This document shows positions 33,202-41,308 of a stretch of 64,000 nucleotides of DNA, one piece after another. The notes under the pieces are model-generated. The model made no database searches and was not told the DNA's origin. It was given only the letters and a program-made list of their open reading frames with translations. The position numbers were made by a program, and so were the translations under genes. The stretch is from RGIG5612 sp045598285 (lineage in GTDB: Bacteria > Bacillota > Clostridia > Lachnospirales > Lachnospiraceae). The stretch's first letter is position 1. Every line of letters begins with the position of its first letter. The stretch lies in the NCBI GenBank assembly GCA_045598285.1, contig JAZLLU010000025.1, forward strand, positions 1 through 64,000. The letters are read 5' to 3'.

Positions 33202-34132
33202 CTTTCAATTCCTTTAAATATCTATTCACAGCATCTTTCCATTCTGGAAGAGGCTTAAACCCGCTTTCCACCAACTTAGCTTTATCTAATCTACTATTAA
33301 AAGGCCTTTTTGCTTTACTAAGACCATATTCTTTAGTAGTAACTGGCACAACATTTACCTTACTATAATCGTAAAGTCCAAGTTCAGTAGCTTGCTGATA
33401 AATTTCTTTTGTGAAATCATACCAGCTTATATATCCGCCTTCGTTTGTTGCATTGTAATATCCATATTTATCTGTTTCATTTATATCAACAATTAATCTT
33501 GCTAAATCCTGCGTGTATGTTGGTGTTCCGATTTGATCGCAAACCACTTTTACTTCATCATGTGTTTTTCCAACATTGAGCATTGTTCTAACAAAATTGT
33601 TTCCATACAATCCAAAAAGCCATGCAATTCTAATAATAAAGTATGTATTTATTGTGTTTACAATTGCTAATTCACCATCCAACTTTGATTGTCCATAAAC
33701 GCTAAGTGGCTCATAGTTTTTATCATCTGGCTTCCAAGGCTTTTCGCCCTGACCATTAAAAACATAATCCGTAGAAATATAAGTCATTACACAACCTATT
33801 TCTTTACAAGCCTTCGCAAGATTTTCAGTGCCATTTACATTTATTGCCCTAACTTTTTCTATGTTCTCTGGTTCTTCCGCAGCATCCACTGCAGTCCATG
33901 CTGCGCAGTGAATTAAGTGGTCTGGCATAATTTTTCTCAATACCTCTTCGGTTTCATTTAGATTGGTAATATCCAACCTAACATAAGGTATATTTTCTAA
34001 TCCTGCATCCTTTAGACTTTCTTCATTTAAGTCTTGTAAATCAGATGCAGTCACATCATATTTTCTTCTTTTCAATTCACTAACAAGCATATGACCAAGT
34101 TGGCCACAAGCTCCTGTTATAAAAAATTTCAT
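33188..34132 (-). CDS. rmlD: dTDP-4-dehydrorhamnose reductase
   Basis: A 314-residue SDR: KFFITGACGQLGHMLVSEL binds NADPH, YISTDYVFNG and the YGQSKLDGE triad follow, and the C-terminus PFNSRLDKAKL is typical of RmlD. It completes dTDP-L-rhamnose synthesis. It is the first gene of the long minus-strand operon. Upstream (34186-34191) TACAAT is a possible -10 box with a poor -35. Confidence 0.95.
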   Translation of the reverse strand: MKFFITGACGQLGHMLVSELKRRKYDVTASDLQDLNEESLKDAGLENIPYVRLDITNLNETEEVLRKIMPDHLIHCAAWTAVDAAEEPENIEKVRAINVNGTENLAKACKEIGCVMTYISTDYVFNGQGEKPWKPDDKNYEPLSVYGQSKLDGELAIVNTINTYFIIRIAWLFGLYGNNFVRTMLNVGKTHDEVKVVCDQIGTPTYTQDLARLIVDINETDKYGYYNATNEGGYISWYDFTKEIYQQATELGLYDYSKVNVVPVTTKEYGLSKAKRPFNSRLDKAKLVESGFKPLPEWKDAVNRYLKELKDESN

Positions 34133-34216
34133 GTGTGTTTTTCCCTTAGTTAAGGCTCAATAAATAAGCCTAGTCATACATAGTAATTGTACCATAAACA
34201 TAGGCAAAATTCATTA

Positions 34217-34429
34217 TTATTGATTATCTTCAGGTATATCTTTTACAAAACTAATTGATTTCCCGTTATTATTGAGAATGATTCCCTCGAGAGTTTTTTC
34301 ATATGTTAGTTCAAGATATTCACCCCTAGCAAGAGTTAATGTTTCTTTATCAATATCTTTTGAACCGCAAGCAAAAATAATTAATACAGTTAATAACAAA
34401 ATAAATATTAATGTAAAACGTCTCTTCAT
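34217..34429 (-). CDS. small putative lipoprotein
   Basis: A 70-residue frame with a clear lipoprotein signal: basic MKRR, a hydrophobic stretch, and the lipobox IFACGS at about residues 18-23. The mature part of about 50 residues is charged and has no known domain. The ribosome site is weak (AAGAGACT). It lies alone between the rml operon and the AbiE unit. The signal peptide makes a real gene plausible; otherwise nothing is known. Confidence 0.5.
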   Translation of the reverse strand: MKRRFTLIFILLLTVLIIFACGSKDIDKETLTLARGEYLELTYEKTLEGIILNNNGKSISFVKDIPEDNQ

Positions 34430-34454
34430 AGCAGTCTCTTTCTATTTTATTATT

Positions 34455-34600
34455 TTTTTTAACATATAATCTGCAAGCGTTTTGTTTTTCATGTACCGCT
34501 AGCTTTAAAGTAAAGAAGACTGGTCTATATTGTCAATATAAGCGACAAATATTTTGGCTAAATAAAATATTAGAGTCCGATTTGCCGGACCCTGTGTATT
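34455..34600 (+). repeat. dispersed repeat copy, middle and 3' hairpin
   Basis: A short copy: GCGTTTTGTTTTTCATGTACCG, GACAAATATTTTGGCTAAA and the imperfect hairpin GTCCGATTTGCCGGAC. It stops at the 3' end of abiEii. Confidence 0.5.
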
Positions 34601-34602
34601 GT

Positions 34603-35436
34603 TTATTGACTATCCATAAAATTTGATTTTTTGCAAGAAACTCTTTCTATAAATTCTATTAATTCCTTTGTAATAACATTTATGTCATCATCAAGCCATC
34701 GTTGCTCGGCTTTTTCAAGTTTTTCTAAATATTCTTTATCACCAAAAATACTATTCAATCTTTCTACTATGTCAGTTTCATTATTTTCATAAACTTCTAT
34801 ATCTGAAAAAATAAGTACTTCAAAATCTTTTTTAAGTTTTTCTAAATCTACTATATCTTTAAGGTAATATAAATCATATACATCCTTGAATCTACCACTA
34901 TTTGTACCCCAATAAAGTAACGATTTTAATTTTTCAGTAAAAATTTGCTCAGAACTGTTTTTAAAAAGGCTTACCCCGTTTTTATTCATACATACATCAA
35001 AGCAATATTCTTCCTGTTCAATAGAAAAATTAGTATGTACACCTATATCAAATTTTCCTTTAATTTTTGTATTAAAGGTATCTACAATTTTAATATTAAC
35101 CCTTTTGCCACGATAATCTTTATGGTGTAATTCTTCTATATCTCCTACTCTAGTTATTGTTATTCCATCAATGCAGTTCAACTTTGCAATAAAGCTATCT
35201 ACTCCTTCTTCTGTCAAAGGATATCGAATAAAATCAAAATCCATATCTCTGGTCGCTCTTCGTAAATTATTTGTTATGCTTCGCATAACAATTCCACCCT
35301 TTATCGTAACATTTCTTTTTAGTGCACCTTTTGAAATCGCCATCAAAACAACGTCTTGGCAAACCCTTGCGCTAGAAAGCGGTCTTGACAACCCATTATT
35401 TTGATATTTCTTTATTTCATCGTTAAGGTTAATCAT
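34603..35436 (-). CDS. abiEii: AbiEii nucleotidyltransferase toxin
   Basis: A 277-residue AbiEii/AbiGii (DUF1814) toxin. KGGIVMRSITNNLRRATRDM and DFDFIRYP carry the G-S/G and D-x-D motifs of the nucleotidyltransferase active site. KLKSLLYWGTNSGRFKDVYD is the C-terminal family signature. AbiEii-type enzymes act as bacteriostatic toxins in type IV toxin-antitoxin systems with phage-abortive effect. It lies one base after the antitoxin gene, as is standard. Confidence 0.88.
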   Translation of the reverse strand: MINLNDEIKKYQNNGLSRPLSSARVCQDVVLMAISKGALKRNVTIKGGIVMRSITNNLRRATRDMDFDFIRYPLTEEGVDSFIAKLNCIDGITITRVGDIEELHHKDYRGKRVNIKIVDTFNTKIKGKFDIGVHTNFSIEQEEYCFDVCMNKNGVSLFKNSSEQIFTEKLKSLLYWGTNSGRFKDVYDLYYLKDIVDLEKLKKDFEVLIFSDIEVYENNETDIVERLNSIFGDKEYLEKLEKAEQRWLDDDINVITKELIEFIERVSCKKSNFMDSQ

Positions 35437-35437
35437 T

Positions 35438-35980
35438 TTATAGAACCTCTTCTTTTAAAGCTTTTTGAATCATTTTGCTTTTCGGAAATATTTTTGCATA
35501 ATCCTGAATTCTACGAATATCCAACTCATATATTTTTTTTCGATAGTTTAATAATATTTCTTTATAAAAATCATATGGCATATTATTTTTATTTTTAAGA
35601 AGCTCTATAAGCATTCTCTCTTTGTCATATATTCTCGCATTTGATCCATCAATATTCTTTTCTACGCACCCCAGTAAATATAGTTTTTCAGGAACATACA
35701 CTTGAAAAACTCTTTGGTCAGTAATTTTTGCAGCCTTTGATTTTGTTGCAAAATCATATTTATCCGGAATAACATCTGTGAGTTCATGAACATAAAAAGC
35801 ATATTTGCCCGTTAAAATCGCATTCGGATATTTTTTTATTAAAATATCCAATTCGTCCACATTTTTTTCATCAGAATAAATTCCTTCTTCGATTTTAAAT
35901 ATTTTTGAATCCGCAAGAGCTTGATTAAGTCTATAATTTGTCTTGTATTTAATTAAACATTCAGGATAAGAATAAATCAT
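35438..35980 (-). CDS. abiEi: AbiEi antitoxin
   Basis: A 180-residue AbiEi-type antitoxin. The N-terminal winged-helix region (LNQALADSKIFKIEEGIYSD) is followed by ILTGKYAFYVHELTDVIPD, which matches the family's AxxLHGLTDxxP segment. AbiEi represses its own operon by binding inverted repeats at the promoter, and a 26-bp palindrome lies upstream here. It is one base from abiEii. Confidence 0.86.
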   Translation of the reverse strand: MIYSYPECLIKYKTNYRLNQALADSKIFKIEEGIYSDEKNVDELDILIKKYPNAILTGKYAFYVHELTDVIPDKYDFATKSKAAKITDQRVFQVYVPEKLYLLGCVEKNIDGSNARIYDKERMLIELLKNKNNMPYDFYKEILLNYRKKIYELDIRRIQDYAKIFPKSKMIQKALKEEVL

Positions 35981-36021
35981 TTTACTGTTCCTCGGTATTT
36001 TTTGTATTTTTACCTATGTTT

Positions 36022-36050
36022 AGTGTAATAAGCTGGATCCTTTTTGTCAA
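36022..36050 (-). promoter_or_regulatory. abiEi promoter
   Basis: Minus-strand consensus TTGACA (36045-36050), a 17-base spacer and TACACT (36022-36027), about 42 bases before the abiEi ATG. Confidence 0.75.
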
Positions 36051-36058
36051 GCCACTTT

Positions 36059-36084
36059 CCATTTTGCTGACGTCAGCAAAATGG
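36059..36084. promoter_or_regulatory. 26-bp perfect palindrome, candidate AbiEi operator
   Basis: CCATTTTGCTGAC followed at once by its exact reverse complement, eight bases upstream of the abiEi -35 box. There is no T-run on either side, so it does not look like a terminator. Known AbiEi antitoxins bind inverted repeats at their promoters. Confidence 0.65.
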
Positions 36085-36129
36085 TATATTATATTAATCT
36101 TATTCTACCATAATATTTACGAAAAGTCG

Positions 36130-36478
36130 AACATGTGTTTGTTTTTGCGTTTTTTCATGTCTCGTAGGGTTTTACTCAAAAAAATTCGGATGGGAAGTCC
36201 TAGTTTATAAATTTAAAAATTGTTTTTTGGGGTTTTAAAGCCGAAATTAAGAATTAAAACAAAGTCAGTTGCTTCGCGAGCCCTTGATATTACATGATTG
36301 AGGGTGCAAATAACTGCAAATAAACGAGTCTTATTAGATTATAGCGATATAAATAACAAATACTTTGACTAAACAATAGTTCAGAGTCCAGTTTACCGGC
36401 CCCTGATATTCATTAATACTTTTTCTTTTCTCAGCCCCACTAAACTTTGGGGAACCCCACTAAAGTTTGATTATCCTC
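36130..36478 (+). repeat. near-complete copy of the dispersed non-coding repeat
   Basis: Matches 12,550-12,893 along nearly its whole length: GTCTCGTAGGGTTTTACTC, AGTTGCTTCGCGAGCCCTTG, TTTGACTAAACAATAG, the imperfect hairpin GTCCAGTTTACCGGCCC, and CCCCACTAAAGTTTGATTATCC. It lies between abiE and the AbiTii gene and lacks the 75-base 5' module. Confidence 0.68.
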
Positions 36479-36543
36479 TTTATCTCAAAATTTTATTATC
36501 TTAAAATACTAATAGTGAATTATTAATTTTAATATTATATCAA

Positions 36544-37437
36544 CTAAAACAAACCCATAATCTTTGCTTGCAAAATACCGCCTACAAGCGTGCTTCCCGA
36601 ATTAATAAGAAAATCTCTTAAAGCAATCATTGCACTTTTAATAATTTGCGGCTTGTTTTTTTCATCAATTTTATCTCGTATATCCTCCAACAGCTCAAGA
36701 GCTTTTTCTTCATTTTCTTTATTTATTTCTTCCTTTTTTATTTTTTCTTCAATTACAAAAATAACCTCTTTTATTTTTTCGTAATCAAATCCTTCGTTTT
36801 CATTTTTAAAATCAATTGCTGATTGATTTATATCTCCATTAATAATATTAGCTGAACCATAATAAATATTTACCATATTGGGCAATTCCTTTGCTGTCTT
36901 TTTTTCGTCCTCATTAAACATGTATTCTTTTCCAAAAACTCCATTTTTTTCAAGTTCTATTGTCCAATCCAAAACCACATTCTTTACTTTTTCAATAACA
37001 GCCAAAACTGAAGCTGTTGACACATGCAGTGTAACTTGCATATCGATAGGCGGATTGCATGCTTTATTAATAACATTTTGGACTTTCCCCGTATATTCAA
37101 AAATTATACTCGTATTATTTTTTTCACATAATGCTATTATTTCTGAAATGGATTGATAAAGCTTAAATGTAGTTAGTCGTTCTTCTATTTCTTGATTACT
37201 GACAACGACTGGAATCCATCCATTAAAAGGATTAAAAGATTTTATTGACCCTTTCACAGTTCGATAATCTGGAACTAACTCCAGTGTTGAATAACCATTC
37301 AATTCATAATTAATCCATTTATCAAAATCTGATAAATTAAGCTTGGATGCAATTAAATGTGCATGGCGCAGTACGCTAGTAACATCGCATTCTGATGAAG
37401 AGATTTCTTTTTGAAGTTCAATAATAGCACTACTCAT
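36544..37437 (-). CDS. AbiTii-domain protein
   Basis: A 297-residue protein whose first 80 residues (IIELQKEISSSECDVTSVLR, then HAHLIASKLNLSDFDKWINY, then ELNGY) match the AbiTii domain of phage abortive systems. A linker with NIYYGSANIINGDINQSAID and a charged helical region (210-265) follow. The C-terminus is hydrophobic and glycine-rich (LINSGSTLVGGILQAKIMGLF), possibly a membrane-active or oligomerisation tail. The start at 37437 has AGGAG six bases upstream. It stands alone between repeats in the defence island. Confidence 0.78.
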   Translation of the reverse strand: MSSAIIELQKEISSSECDVTSVLRHAHLIASKLNLSDFDKWINYELNGYSTLELVPDYRTVKGSIKSFNPFNGWIPVVVSNQEIEERLTTFKLYQSISEIIALCEKNNTSIIFEYTGKVQNVINKACNPPIDMQVTLHVSTASVLAVIEKVKNVVLDWTIELEKNGVFGKEYMFNEDEKKTAKELPNMVNIYYGSANIINGDINQSAIDFKNENEGFDYEKIKEVIFVIEEKIKKEEINKENEEKALELLEDIRDKIDEKNKPQIIKSAMIALRDFLINSGSTLVGGILQAKIMGLF

Positions 37438-37632
37438 TTTTACTCCTTTTATTACTAACCGCAAAAAATTAATTATAACTCTTTAGCATTTCTTAAATTA
37501 TTCTTGAAAAATATGTGTATTCATATCAATATTTATATAATTATTATATGCCTTCCCGCCTCGAAATGTATTTTATCTTGTAATTTATAGCAATCTAAGT
37601 AAAATAATATTCGTTAAAACTCTGTTTTATTT

Positions 37633-40386
37633 TTATGTATTGAATTCACTATTCTCACGCATTGCAACATACCGCACAAGATAGTTGTTATCTGACTTTC
37701 CTTTGTTTATTATTTGCTCCAAATACGAATCATCCTCGTATACTTGTATCTTAGCAAGACGCGTCAGTATTGCAATTTTAGTTGACGGTAATCCAGAGTC
37801 CATAATTAACGATAACCGGATTAGCGCAAGGCGTCTTGCATTTACAAAGTTAGTTAATTCAATAAGACTTCTTGTTGCGGCATACTTCACAGCACATTCC
37901 TTATGTTTTGACATAAAAATACTATAATATAAAAATGCTGATATAAGAGTTTCATCTTCAAATTGACCTTTTACACATTCCAAAAAATCTGTGATAATTT
38001 TCAAAAACTGTACAATGGTATATGCTTCCGATGAATCTGTCGAATATAACTGATTAAGTAACAATTCGTGTCCTGGTTCGAAAGAACTGTGCATAAAAAG
38101 TCGATATTGAAATGAGAGTATGTAATTTGTATCTTTTGAGAAAAAGCCCTCTTCATTTCCAATAGAAAAAACTGCTGCGCTGTCTGTCATTTTATTACTT
38201 ACTTCATTCCAAATTTCATTTTGCTCGAGATTTTTGAAATATAAAAGTTGCAAAAGGTTAAGTGCCGCTCTTTTAGCCTGTATTGTTTGTTTTTCTGAAG
38301 AAAGAGTTTCAAGTCCTACATCAATAATGTTTTTTAATAATTCTTTGTTGAGAATAATCGCATTTGTTTTTATGATATTATAAACCACATTCAGGCTTTC
38401 ATAGGCATATCCAGAATATACTCCATTCTCTCCCTGCGTTTTATTTCGAGATTTTGCTTCCTCTAAATATGATTTAATATATTCAGAAAAATTTTGACCT
38501 CGTTGTGCTGACATTTCCAATAGAAAAGTATGCTCATAAAAGTTTTTATATTTTGTCGCTATTTCTGTCTCAAGTTCTTCGTATGATATCTCTGTAGTCT
38601 TACAAAAACTAATGATTGCAGAAGAATAGTATTGATCGAAAAGTTGCTCGTTTTCTTTTGATGTAACGTCAATTAATATCTCCTTTACCTTAATCTGATC
38701 CTCACATTCTAAAGTCGCAAAGTCAATATTTTGAAGTATTTGGAAACAATTTATATAAAACCGTGCTAGCCCATGATGAAATACTTCACTTATAAAAGCT
38801 ACAACATCCTTGCCTACTGCACGATGCGTGTTTTGCCTGAAAAAATCGAAAATATATGTATTAACATTAAATATTCGGTGCTCATCCTCAACCCATAGCA
38901 TAGCATAATCAATTAATTCCTTATAAAGATCAGCATAAGCCGTATCGCTCATATAATATCCTAGTCGGCTTGCCAAAAGATATTTAGACATTTTTTGATG
39001 AACAGGATCAAACATATTATTTATACAGTCCAAAAAAATATTCATGTCCTGACCATTAAGAATATCTACTGATTGATTATATGTCCTGATTACTGCATCA
39101 AGTTTTTTTGCATCTCTGTTGATAACAAGATATTTAATGTATTCAACCAGTAAATCATGGTCTTCATAAAGCGTACATAGCATTGAATAGATGGAAATTA
39201 GTCTGTCTCGAGTAATTTCTGTTTGGACAATAGCTCCATATATCTCTGCAATGCAAAAAGCATTGGCAAGTGGGGCGAAAATCTGATCCAGTCCGCCATA
39301 ATTCGTAGTGTAAGGAGAGATAGTTAGCTGAGAATAGTATTTTTGGGCAATCTTATCTTGCATATTCTCAACTTGTCTGTCTAAGTACGGAAAATAAACT
39401 GGCTCATCGCTCGTATCAATAAATTTTTGTCCTGGATTTTCAAGTGTGATTGTACTATTTCTCTCATCAATGAGCCCTTGAATATATCGGATATCAATTG
39501 CAATATCGTTTGCAATCCATACTGGAATACTTTGCTTCTTTATCACAAATGAGATAGCCTGCTGGAGCAATGCAAGACAGTCGTCATATTTTGAGAGATA
39601 ATATAATTTTTGGGCCTGATATCGCAACGACAAAACCTTACATATTTCTCCGTTATTCTCTTTTAATACTTCACTACTAATACTGTCGATAATGCCTTCA
39701 TCAAAAGTCTTTTCAAATATCACCATTTGCAAATGCTTTGAAAGTAGTCTTTCGAGCGGTGTTTCCTCCGTCTCCTTCTTTAGCGAGTTCGCTGGAAGAA
39801 TTCTTTTTGTGAACACATTTGCAACATGGGGATATTTCGAAAAACTTGTTACTATAAGCGAATGTGTTTCGGTATTGAGATATTTGTCCGCTGTAGTCTC
39901 AACTTCAGGCTTTTCGCTAGAAAACGTTTCGTCTTTTCGCTTGTATACCATAATAACATCCTGCATCACACTATCGTACGCCTTTAAAACGATATCAGAA
40001 AACTCGTGTACAATAAAATATTTTTGAGAAAGAGAAACCTTGATTTCTTCCTGCATGGGAGTAGCTTCTTTCTTGTTCTCATCACAAAAAAGATAGAGGA
40101 GTCTTAAATGCTTATCTTTTGCTCTTTTTTCCTCACTTAAAACCGCAGGAGAAACTCCATCCTCATTATCAACAAGAAATATGCAGAGATTTGAACCATC
40201 AACATACTCCAAATAAGCACTCTGCGTATCCTCGCTACTTGCAGGATCCGTTTCAAAAACATACGTTTCTACCAATCCTGTTACATCTAACAGCTTTTTC
40301 AACGCCTTCCTTGCAACAGTATATTTACCTCCACATTTAGAACTAATAAAAACTCTCAGCTTATGTTCAATACCTGTATAACTCAC
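37633..40386 (-). CDS. large DUF4062 protein with helical repeats
   Basis: A 917-918-residue protein. The first 140 residues (LRVFISSKCGGKYTVARKAL ... YVFETDPASSEDTQSAYLEY ... SNLCIFLVDNEDG) match DUF4062, a TIR-like Rossmann domain. The remaining 750 residues are almost entirely helical and resemble TPR/HEAT arrays. No nucleotide-binding P-loop is visible. This sensor-array-plus-TIR-like layout is common among immune effectors. The start is probably a GTG at 40386, seven bases after AAGGG; the ATG at 40392 is too close to that site. A 50-residue basic protein gene lies upstream on the same strand. Confidence 0.68.
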   Translation of the reverse strand: MSYTGIEHKLRVFISSKCGGKYTVARKALKKLLDVTGLVETYVFETDPASSEDTQSAYLEYVDGSNLCIFLVDNEDGVSPAVLSEEKRAKDKHLRLLYLFCDENKKEATPMQEEIKVSLSQKYFIVHEFSDIVLKAYDSVMQDVIMVYKRKDETFSSEKPEVETTADKYLNTETHSLIVTSFSKYPHVANVFTKRILPANSLKKETEETPLERLLSKHLQMVIFEKTFDEGIIDSISSEVLKENNGEICKVLSLRYQAQKLYYLSKYDDCLALLQQAISFVIKKQSIPVWIANDIAIDIRYIQGLIDERNSTITLENPGQKFIDTSDEPVYFPYLDRQVENMQDKIAQKYYSQLTISPYTTNYGGLDQIFAPLANAFCIAEIYGAIVQTEITRDRLISIYSMLCTLYEDHDLLVEYIKYLVINRDAKKLDAVIRTYNQSVDILNGQDMNIFLDCINNMFDPVHQKMSKYLLASRLGYYMSDTAYADLYKELIDYAMLWVEDEHRIFNVNTYIFDFFRQNTHRAVGKDVVAFISEVFHHGLARFYINCFQILQNIDFATLECEDQIKVKEILIDVTSKENEQLFDQYYSSAIISFCKTTEISYEELETEIATKYKNFYEHTFLLEMSAQRGQNFSEYIKSYLEEAKSRNKTQGENGVYSGYAYESLNVVYNIIKTNAIILNKELLKNIIDVGLETLSSEKQTIQAKRAALNLLQLLYFKNLEQNEIWNEVSNKMTDSAAVFSIGNEEGFFSKDTNYILSFQYRLFMHSSFEPGHELLLNQLYSTDSSEAYTIVQFLKIITDFLECVKGQFEDETLISAFLYYSIFMSKHKECAVKYAATRSLIELTNFVNARRLALIRLSLIMDSGLPSTKIAILTRLAKIQVYEDDSYLEQIINKGKSDNNYLVRYVAMRENSEFNT

Positions 40387-40469
40387 AAACATTCCCTTCC
40401 ATTCAAAACAATACTACTTCTTTATGTCTTTATCTTTTTTGCAATAATAAAAGCAATCTGTTTTTTCAA

Positions 40470-40622
40470 TCAACGACTTTTCTTTTTTGTCGATGGTCTT
40501 TGTGACAAAGCAGAGCCAGCAGCCGTCTTAGATGCCTTACTCGTTCTACCGTCCCTCAAAACTTTTGAAGCAGCACTTGCAGCTTGTTTTGATGTGACTT
40601 TTTTTCTATTATCAGTAGCCAT
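40470..40622 (-). CDS. small basic alanine/serine/lysine-rich protein
   Basis: A 50-residue protein, MATDNRKKVTSKQAASAASK onward, ending SQRPSTKKKSR. It is strongly basic and of low complexity. AGGAGG lies before the ATG at 40622, which excludes the longer frame from 40676. Similar short proteins with VASxASKxLR and AKSxAGSALxQ are widespread beside defence and mobile genes, by memory. It sits 83 bases upstream of the DUF4062 gene and may be co-transcribed. It may bind nucleic acid; unproven. Confidence 0.65.
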   Translation of the reverse strand: MATDNRKKVTSKQAASAASKVLRDGRTSKASKTAAGSALSQRPSTKKKSR

Positions 40623-40676
40623 ACGTTTTCCTCCTAAAATCATATTTAGAGAAACACCCAAAATATCATTTACCAT

Positions 40677-41250
40677 TTCTCTATGGATTCATTTTATCAA
40701 TTTTAATAGTAAAGTCAATAACTGCACAAGCATTTATATCCACAAAATATTGTGGATATCGCGTGGATAAATATACTATATATAGATTTTCAACATTATA
40801 CTATTACATATAAATCTTTGCTCTATGTTCTTAATATATTGTCATCTCACAGCCATATCAATCCAAATAATAAACGATTATTTTTTGACATTCCAACCAA
40901 TGTTGATAGTCGACATAAAACTTTGTTCTCAATAATGTCTGTGAAAATTTTGTTTTTCATGTTCCGCAAGCTTGTGTTCAGAGAAATTCGGAGTACTTCT
41001 CGACCTTTTGCCACTGATCTTGTATTTTCACTGGAGTATTACACCGATTTCATTTGTTTATAAACTTTAAGAGCGATTAGATTTGTTCACTTAGCAGGGC
41101 TTTACTTCGATTTGCTTGCACCAACGGTTTTGCAAGTAATTAGATTTGTATACTTAATAGCTCTTTACTCCGATTTTGTTCATGTTTCGCCAGAAATCTA
41201 CATCGCGAAGCTACTGATTGGTCTGCTTTCAACACCACCGGCTTAAACAA
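40677..41250. repeat. intergenic region with dispersed repeat copy
   Basis: 40,840-41,050 holds the 5' module (ATTTTTTGACATTCCAACCA, GTTGATAG), a CAAGCTTGTGTTCAGAGAAATT block and AGTACTTCTCGACC. It is close to the 9,320-9,540 copy. 41,060-41,180 contains a tandem-like repeat of ATTAGATTTGT-TACTTA followed by TTTACTTCGATTTGCT or TTTACTCCGATTTTGT. No gene is seen. Confidence 0.5.
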
Positions 41251-41254
41251 ACAG

Positions 41255-41276
41255 GGCTTGGCGTCAGCCAAGCCCC
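41255..41276 (-). terminator. intrinsic terminator after the wzz-like gene
   Basis: A perfect 9-bp stem GGGCTTGGC/GCCAAGCCC with a four-base loop, followed on the minus strand by TGTTTGTTT. It lies 33 bases after the stop of the co-polymerase gene, which ends the second polysaccharide operon. Confidence 0.75.
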
Positions 41277-41308
41277 GAAGGTTAATCATCTCTTAAATTC
41301 CGTGCTAC

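Noticed and set aside
36059..36084. Palindrome as an intrinsic terminator of the AbiTii gene
   Set aside because: It lies about 460 bases after the AbiTii stop and has no T-run on either strand; its position at the abiE promoter fits an operator better.
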